Below, piece after piece: positions 34,962 through 39,577 of a stretch of 39,577 nt of DNA. A program made the position numbers and the translations under genes. The stretch comes from Methylobacterium cerastii. Lineage in GTDB: Bacteria; Pseudomonadota; Alphaproteobacteria; Rhizobiales; Beijerinckiaceae. Within the stretch, counting starts at the first letter, position 1; each line of letters opens with the position of its first letter. The stretch spans positions 1-39,577 of the forward strand of contig NZ_BPQG01000088.1 in assembly GCF_022179125.1 (NCBI RefSeq). Reading direction: 5' to 3'. The notes beneath the pieces were generated by a model. That model did not search any database. It saw only the letters and a program-made list of their open reading frames with translations, and was not told the origin of the DNA.

Positions 34962-36998
34962 ATGTCGGGCGCCATCCTCCAGCCACCCTCCGGTGCCGGC
35001 CTGATCGCGCAGGACGCGACGCTGCACGGCATCGGCCGTGCGGTGGCGGAGGTCCCGCTGACGCATCCGTCGAACCGGCGCTGGTGGATCGCCTTCGCCG
35101 GCGCGCTCGCCCTGCTCGGGCTGTTCGGCGGCGTGCTCGCCTACCTGCTCTTCACCGGCGTCGGCATCTGGGGCAACAACAACGCCGTCGTCTGGGCGCT
35201 GGACATCGCGAGCTACGATTGGTGGATCGGTGTCGCCAGCGGAAGCCTGCTCGTCTCGGCGGTGCTTCTGCTGCTCGGCGCGGAGTGGCGCGGCGCCGTC
35301 AACCGGGTCGCCGAGACGGTCGCCCTGCTCTGCACCTGCGCCGCCGGACTCTACCCGATCATCCATCTCGGGCGGCCGTGGTTCTTCTTCTGGAACCTGC
35401 CCTACCCGAATACCTACGCCCTCTGGCCGCAGTTCCGCTCGCCGCTCCTTTGGGACGCGATCGACATCGTGTCCTACCTCGTGGTCTGCGTGAGCCTCTG
35501 GTACATCGGGCTGCTGCCCGATCTCGCATCGCTGCGCGACCGCGCCGTCGAGGATGCGCTGGCTCAGGAGAAGGCGCACGGCCGTTCCCGGAAGCGTGCT
35601 TTGCTGAAGGCGCGGGCCTACGGGATCGTCGCATCCGGATGGCGCGGGTCGGCGGCGCATTGGCAGCTCTGGGTCCAGGCCTACCGTACGATCGCGCTGC
35701 TCGGCGTCCTGTTGGTTGTCTCGTTGCAGACCGGTGCTTCGGTGATGCTCGCGGGCTCGGTGATGCCCGGTTGGCACGACACGATCCTGCCGGTGACCTT
35801 CCTGGTCAACGCGGTGTTCTCGGGCGTCGGCGTCACCGCCGCGGTGGTGGTGCTCGTACGCTCGGTCTACCGCCTCGACGGGTTGATCTCGGACCGCCAC
35901 CTCGAAATCCTCGCCCGGCTGATGCTGTGCCTCGGATGCGCCAGCCTCTACTGCTACGCGACCGAGTTCTTCTCGACGTTCCTGCATGGCGACGCGCGTG
36001 AACGTGGCGTGCTGGTCCGGCGGATGACGGGGGAGCACGCCTGGGCGTTCTGGACCGTCGTGGCCTGCCTGCTGATCCCGGCCCAGGCCTTCTGGTCGGC
36101 CCGCATGCGCCGGTCGACGCTCGCCGTCGCCGCGATCGGCCTCCTCGTCGCGGTCGGCGCCTACGCCGACCACGTGATGGTGCTCGTGGTGACCCTGGCC
36201 CAGGACTTCCTCCCCTCGTCGCGCCTCGCCTACAGCGAGACGATCTGGGGCGTTGCCACCTTCGCGGGGTCCGTCGGGCTGTTCCTCACCCTCCTGCTGC
36301 TGTTCCTGCGCTACCTGCCGGCGGTCTCGATCACCGAAAGCCGGCGCCTGGCGCTCGCCGTGACGCCGACCGCGGCTGCGGCCGAGCGAAAGCCCGTGCG
36401 AGAGTCCGAGATGCGACCGCTCGCCGAAGAGCGCGACGAAGCGCAGGACGCGCCGCTTTGGGGCGTCAGCGCCGCCTTCGCCTCGGAAGCCGACCTCGCG
36501 GCGGCGGTAAGCGCGTTGTCCGGACTCGACGCGTCGCACGTCCACCTCAGCGCCCACGGCCCGGTGCCGATGCCGCGCGTGGTCCGGACGCTCGGCATCG
36601 CAGGCCGCTCGATCCGGGCCTACGCGATCTTGGGCGCGCTCGCCGGCGGCGCCGCCTTCTACGGCATGTGCGTCTACGCGACCGCCTACGACTACGTGTT
36701 CCTGATCGGCGGGCGCCCGCGCTTCTCGTGGCCGTCCTTCGTCGTGCCGAGCCTGTCCTTCGCGATGATGAGCGGGACGATCGCCGTCCACCTCGCCTTG
36801 CTGATCCTGAACCGCCTGCCGCGGCTGAACCATCCGGCGTTCAACATTCCCGGCTTCCTGCGGGCGACCGACGACCGCTACTTCCTCTCCGCGGAAGCCC
36901 GGGGCGAACGCTTCGACGCCGACCGCATCGTGCGCAAGCTCGCGGCGCTGCCCGCGGAGGCCGGGCGCCCTCTCGACATCCGGCGGGTGCCGCGATGA
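34962..36998 (+). CDS. actCD: Fused ActC-ActD, Alternative Complex III membrane subunits
   Basis: 678 residues in one unbroken frame. Residues 1 to about 460 are ActC, an NrfD-like quinol-binding integral membrane subunit with about ten helices (WWIGVASGSLLVSAVLLLLG, GRPWFFFWNLPYPNTYALWP, RSPLLWDAIDIVSYLV, HAWAFWTVVACLLIP). A charged linker (about 465-495) leads to ActD (DUF3341) at about 497-670: PLWGVSAAFASEADLAAAV, two helices, then RLPRLNHPAFNIPGF and ATDDRYFLSA. In most operons these are separate genes, actC and actD. No internal stop or frame change is seen. The stop overlaps the actE start (ATGA). Confidence 0.9.
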   Translation: MSGAILQPPSGAGLIAQDATLHGIGRAVAEVPLTHPSNRRWWIAFAGALALLGLFGGVLAYLLFTGVGIWGNNNAVVWALDIASYDWWIGVASGSLLVSAVLLLLGAEWRGAVNRVAETVALLCTCAAGLYPIIHLGRPWFFFWNLPYPNTYALWPQFRSPLLWDAIDIVSYLVVCVSLWYIGLLPDLASLRDRAVEDALAQEKAHGRSRKRALLKARAYGIVASGWRGSAAHWQLWVQAYRTIALLGVLLVVSLQTGASVMLAGSVMPGWHDTILPVTFLVNAVFSGVGVTAAVVVLVRSVYRLDGLISDRHLEILARLMLCLGCASLYCYATEFFSTFLHGDARERGVLVRRMTGEHAWAFWTVVACLLIPAQAFWSARMRRSTLAVAAIGLLVAVGAYADHVMVLVVTLAQDFLPSSRLAYSETIWGVATFAGSVGLFLTLLLLFLRYLPAVSITESRRLALAVTPTAAAAERKPVRESEMRPLAEERDEAQDAPLWGVSAAFASEADLAAAVSALSGLDASHVHLSAHGPVPMPRVVRTLGIAGRSIRAYAILGALAGGAAFYGMCVYATAYDYVFLIGGRPRFSWPSFVVPSLSFAMMSGTIAVHLALLILNRLPRLNHPAFNIPGFLRATDDRYFLSAEARGERFDADRIVRKLAALPAEAGRPLDIRRVPR

Positions 36999-37522
36999 GA
37001 CGGCTCCTCGCCCTGCTCGCCCTCGCACCGCTCGCGGCTTGCGGCGAAGCCAACATGGCCGAGCAGCCCAGCGCCAGGACCTGGGACAAGAACAACTTCT
37101 TCCCGCAAGGGATGACGATGCGGCAACCGGTGGCGGGCACCGTGCCGCGAAACGATCCGGCCAAGGCGGCGCCCCAGCCGGCGACCATCACGGAGAGCCT
37201 GTTGACGCGCGGTCGGGAGCGCTACGGCATCTTCTGCACGCCCTGCCACGGCGCCTCCGGCGACGGCCGCGGGATGATCGTCGCGCGCGGTTTCCCCTCC
37301 GCCGGTCAGCTCACCACGGAACGCCTGCGCCAGGCGTCGGCGGACGACCTCTACCGGGCGATCTCGCAGGGGCACCGGGCGATGTACGGGATGGGCCAGA
37401 TGATCCCCTCCGCGGATCGCTGGGCGATCGTCGCCTACGTCCGCGCCCTGCAGCGCAGCCAGGATGCCGCCGTGGCGGCCCTGCCGCCCGAGGACCGGGC
37501 GAAGCTGGAGGCGTCGCGATGA
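36995..37522 (+). CDS. actE: Alternative Complex III subunit ActE, monoheme cytochrome c lipoprotein
   Basis: 175 residues with a lipoprotein signal (LLALLALAPLAAC, Cys16) and one cytochrome c domain: GRERYGIFCTPCHGASGDG (heme site CTPCH at 81-85), then YRAISQGHRAMYGMGQMIPS supplying the likely axial Met, and RWAIVAYVRALQ as the closing helix. ActE is the probable exit point for electrons towards the oxidase. The start overlaps the stop of actCD by ATGA, and its own stop overlaps actF the same way, so translation is coupled. Confidence 0.92.
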   Translation: MRRLLALLALAPLAACGEANMAEQPSARTWDKNNFFPQGMTMRQPVAGTVPRNDPAKAAPQPATITESLLTRGRERYGIFCTPCHGASGDGRGMIVARGFPSAGQLTTERLRQASADDLYRAISQGHRAMYGMGQMIPSADRWAIVAYVRALQRSQDAAVAALPPEDRAKLEASR

Positions 37523-38604
37523 ACGCCCGGAACGCCGCGGCCGCGGGCCGCAACCCCGTCGGCGCGCTGCTCCTCGGCCTCGGGGCGTTGGTCCTCACCG
37601 TGCTGACGGCCGGCTGGCGCGGGGCGGCGGCGTCCTACCTCGCGGCCTGGCTGGCGCTGCTCGCCCTGCCGGTGGGCGCGCTTCCGATCGCCATCGTGCT
37701 GGAGCGCTTCGGCTTGCGCCGGCACGACCACGGCGAGGGCGAGCTGTCGAAGGCCCTGCGCCGGCTCGTCGCGCTGATGCCGGTCGCCGCCATCCTGGGC
37801 ATTCCCATTCTGGTCGGCATCGGACGGATCTATCCCTGGACCGACGCCGCCCCGGAAACGCCGTTGGCGGCGGTCTGGTTCACGGTTCCGCTCTTCGCCC
37901 TGCGCGTGGTCGCGTACCTCGCAGCATGGGTCTGGCTCGCCGCCCGCTTCGTGGTGCCGGCGGAGGATCGCGCCGACGGACGCACGGTTTCTAGCGTCGC
38001 CCTGCACGCGGTCGTCGGCACCCTCGCCGTCACCGATCTGGTCGGATCGCTCGATCATCGACTCGGCTCCAGCCTCGAAGGCCTCCTCGTGCTGACGGCC
38101 TGGAGCGGGCTCGCGCTGGCGGCGGCGATCCTGCTGGCGCCCGAGGAGCCCGCTCCGATCGGGCGCGGACGCGCGGTCCCGGGGCAGGACCGGCTGGTGC
38201 CGCTCGTCGTCCTGCTGAGCCTGTGGGCCTTCCTGCACTTCGTGCAGTTCTTGATCGTGTGGTCTGCGAACCTGCCGCAGGAGGTGATGTGGTACTTCGC
38301 TCGCGGCGGCTGGCTCGGACGCGCCTTCGCCGGCTTCGGCGGCGCCGTGGTGCTGCTCGGCGCGTTGGCGACGCTCCGCCCGGGACGCCCGACGACGCGG
38401 GTTCTCGCGGCCCTGACGGTCGTGCTCCACGCCGTCGAGATGTTCTGGTTCGTGACGCCCGCCCTGCGCGACCGCTTCGTGATCCGCATGAGCGATGTCT
38501 TCGCCGCGGTGGCCGTCGGGTGCCTCGGCCTCGCGCTGCGTCCGCTCGTCCGACGCTTGGTGCCGCTCGCTTCGCCCCGACGCCGCCGGAGCGCCGCCGC
38601 ATGA
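37519..38604 (+). CDS. actF: Alternative Complex III subunit ActF, integral membrane
   Basis: 361 residues with about ten hydrophobic helices. Recognisable ActF stretches are GRIYPWTDAAPE, LHAVVGTLAVTDLVGSLDH, LWAFLHFVQFLIVWSANLPQ, EVMWYFARGGWLG and VLHAVEMFWFVTPA. ActF is a smaller relative of ActC that takes part in quinol binding or complex assembly. The start ATG at 37519 overlaps the actE stop (ATGA) and its stop overlaps the next start. A loop HDHGEGELSK near residue 70 and the basic tail SPRRRRSAAA are cytoplasmic in a simple model. Confidence 0.9.
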   Translation: MNARNAAAAGRNPVGALLLGLGALVLTVLTAGWRGAAASYLAAWLALLALPVGALPIAIVLERFGLRRHDHGEGELSKALRRLVALMPVAAILGIPILVGIGRIYPWTDAAPETPLAAVWFTVPLFALRVVAYLAAWVWLAARFVVPAEDRADGRTVSSVALHAVVGTLAVTDLVGSLDHRLGSSLEGLLVLTAWSGLALAAAILLAPEEPAPIGRGRAVPGQDRLVPLVVLLSLWAFLHFVQFLIVWSANLPQEVMWYFARGGWLGRAFAGFGGAVVLLGALATLRPGRPTTRVLAALTVVLHAVEMFWFVTPALRDRFVIRMSDVFAAVAVGCLGLALRPLVRRLVPLASPRRRRSAAA

Positions 38605-39077
38605 GCACCGACCGGACGCAACGACGCTACGGCTTCGTCTCGACGATCATCGCCGGCCTGTCGGGTCTGCGCGGGCCAGCCGCCGCGTCCAGGCCGCGGC
38701 AGTCATCCGAGAAGGACGAGTCCTCCGGCGGGCCGGGCTACGAGGTTTCCGACGTCAACGTCGGCAACACCGCTCGGGTGATGGCTGGGCTCATGGTCAC
38801 CGCGTTGGTCGTGATCGGTGGGATGGTGTGGCTGAGGACCTTCGTGGCCGCGGACCAGCGCCAAGCCCTGCCGAAGCTGACGGCGCAGCAGACCTCGCGG
38901 CTCGTGCCGCCACCGCCGAACCTGCAGGCCGACCCCTATGCCGACCTCGACGCCGAGCGTGCGGCGGAGAACCGGCGGCTCGACGGCTACGCCTTCCTCG
39001 ACGCCTCGCGCCAGCGTGCGCGCATCCCGATCGACCGGGCCATGGCCCTGACGGTCGGCCGAACGCTGGACCCTTGA
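38601..39077 (+). CDS. Membrane-anchored protein of the ActF-CoxB interval, unknown role
   Basis: 158 residues. A basic N-terminal part (about 1-60) is followed by one membrane helix (about 62-80; VMAGLMVTALVVIGGMVWL) and a periplasmic tail. The tail ends with VPPPPNLQADPYADLDAERA, then LDGYAFLDASRQRARIPIDR and AMALTVGRTLDP. I remember this ending (Pro-rich, then a Y-x-D and IPIDRAM motif) from small proteins next to heme-copper oxidase genes, so it is probably a subunit or assembly factor of the supercomplex. Its start overlaps the actF stop (ATGA) and coxB begins five bases after it. Confidence 0.75.
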   Translation: MSTDRTQRRYGFVSTIIAGLSGLRGPAAASRPRQSSEKDESSGGPGYEVSDVNVGNTARVMAGLMVTALVVIGGMVWLRTFVAADQRQALPKLTAQQTSRLVPPPPNLQADPYADLDAERAAENRRLDGYAFLDASRQRARIPIDRAMALTVGRTLDP

Positions 39078-39081
39078 GCCG

Positions 39082-39577
39082 ATGACGCCGACGCACGCAG
39101 CCCTCGAGCTTTGGCCGGCCGCGGCCTCCGCCGTCGCGGTCGAGACCGACTACCTGATCCTCGCCTTCACGGTACTCACCCTGGTGCTGACCGTGCCGGT
39201 GTTCCTGGCGATCACGTGGTTCGCCATCCGCTACCGCGACGGGCAGGAGGCGAACCGCGACACCAGCGGCATCCGCTCGAATCTGATCGAGATCAGCTGG
39301 ATGCTGATCCCGTTCCTGCTGACGCTGATCTTCTTCGTCTGGGGCGCGCGACTCTTCGTCATGTCGAAGAACCCACCGCCGGACGCGATGGTGATCGAGG
39401 CGATCGGCCGGCAATGGATGTGGAAGTTCCAGCATCCCACCGGACAATCCGAGATCAACGACCTGCACGTGCCGATGGGTCAGCCGGTCAAGCTGCGGAT
39501 CATCAGCCAGGACGTGATCCACGCCCTCTACCTGCCGCCATCTGCATCCGCAGCGCCGGCAGGTAGAGGGCGTGGAT
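39082..39577 (+). CDS. coxB: Cytochrome c oxidase subunit II, partial
   Basis: The gene is cut by the end of the window. Residues 1-152 (to 39537) are reliable: two membrane helices (about 24-45, YLILAFTVLTLVLTVPVFL, and 73-95, SWMLIPFLLTLIFFVWGARL), then IEAIGRQWMWKFQHP, INDLHVPMGQPVKLRIIS and DVIHALYLP, all typical of CoxB. The Cu-A ligands would come later and are missing. From 39538 the sequence is the reverse complement of what should follow, so the last residues are artefactual. Its place after the act genes shows that the complex is coupled to a heme-copper oxidase. Confidence 0.9.
   Translation, partial: MTPTHAALELWPAAASAVAVETDYLILAFTVLTLVLTVPVFLAITWFAIRYRDGQEANRDTSGIRSNLIEISWMLIPFLLTLIFFVWGARLFVMSKNPPPDAMVIEAIGRQWMWKFQHPTGQSEINDLHVPMGQPVKLRIISQDVIHALYLPPSASAAPAGRGRG
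39517..39577. repeat. Fold-back inverted repeat at the window end
   Basis: The arms ATCCACGCCCTCTACCTGCC (39517-39537, 21 bases with the final G) and 39557-39577 are exact complements around a 19-base loop. Reading the right half in reverse complement continues coxB correctly as LPALRMQM, a normal CoxB motif, whereas the forward reading (PPSASAAP) does not. This marks a strand switch at about 39537, most simply a sequencing or assembly artefact. Confidence 0.85.

Overview
The window is GC-rich, densely coded DNA most like an alphaproteobacterium of the order Hyphomicrobiales, and I would guess Methylobacterium or a close relative. That rests on codon use, gene content and a dispersed repeat of a type I remember from this order; no rRNA or other marker gene is present. 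It looks like a whole draft contig, because the last 61 bases fold back on themselves inside a cytochrome oxidase gene, which is best explained as an assembly artefact.

Layout. (1) 1-2330 is accessory DNA: an AT-richer orphan six-helix membrane protein, a poorly coding stretch, and a decayed brnTA toxin-antitoxin module. The brnT toxin gene is split by a roughly 190-bp inverted-repeat (REPIN-like) element and brnA has lost its 3' end. (2) 2369-6153 is a small catabolic locus: a FucA-like class II aldolase, an oxalate/formate-type MFS antiporter, a divergent GntR/FCD regulator and a 49-residue membrane peptide. Candidate operators (core TGGCATACC) lie on both sides of the regulator gene. (3) 6336-11250 holds an HD-GYP phosphodiesterase, an AraC regulator overlapping an MFS transporter, a 71-residue cysteine-containing protein, a CAP-domain lipoprotein and a stand-alone DUF3658-like protein. 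(4) 11401-18216 is envelope related: a parallel beta-helix protein, an FUSC permease, an exported alpha/beta hydrolase, a cardiolipin synthase and an EEP-family nuclease/phosphatase whose gene overlaps the synthase gene tail to tail.

(5) 18452-26909 contains a YhaO/YhaN (Mre11/Rad50-like) pair, an M32 carboxypeptidase, an exported DJ-1/PfpI protein resembling isocyanide hydratase, a two-helix peptide and an MBL-fold hydrolase. (6) 27115-30986 holds a YafK-type L,D-transpeptidase-like protein and an intact ABC-exporter-like protein whose ATPase motifs have been lost, a possible pseudo-ATPase.

(7) 31339-39577 is a tightly packed operon for Alternative Complex III, a quinol:cytochrome c/oxidase oxidoreductase: actA (pentaheme), actB (Fe-S/molybdopterin-like), an actC-actD fusion, actE, actF, a membrane-anchored protein of unknown role, and the start of coxB. 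Successive stop/start overlaps imply translational coupling. The products should form a supercomplex passing electrons from quinol to a heme-copper oxidase encoded beyond the window.

The items most worth a second look are the actC-actD fusion operon, the degenerate ABC protein, the split brnT, the GntR operator set and the fold-back contig end.
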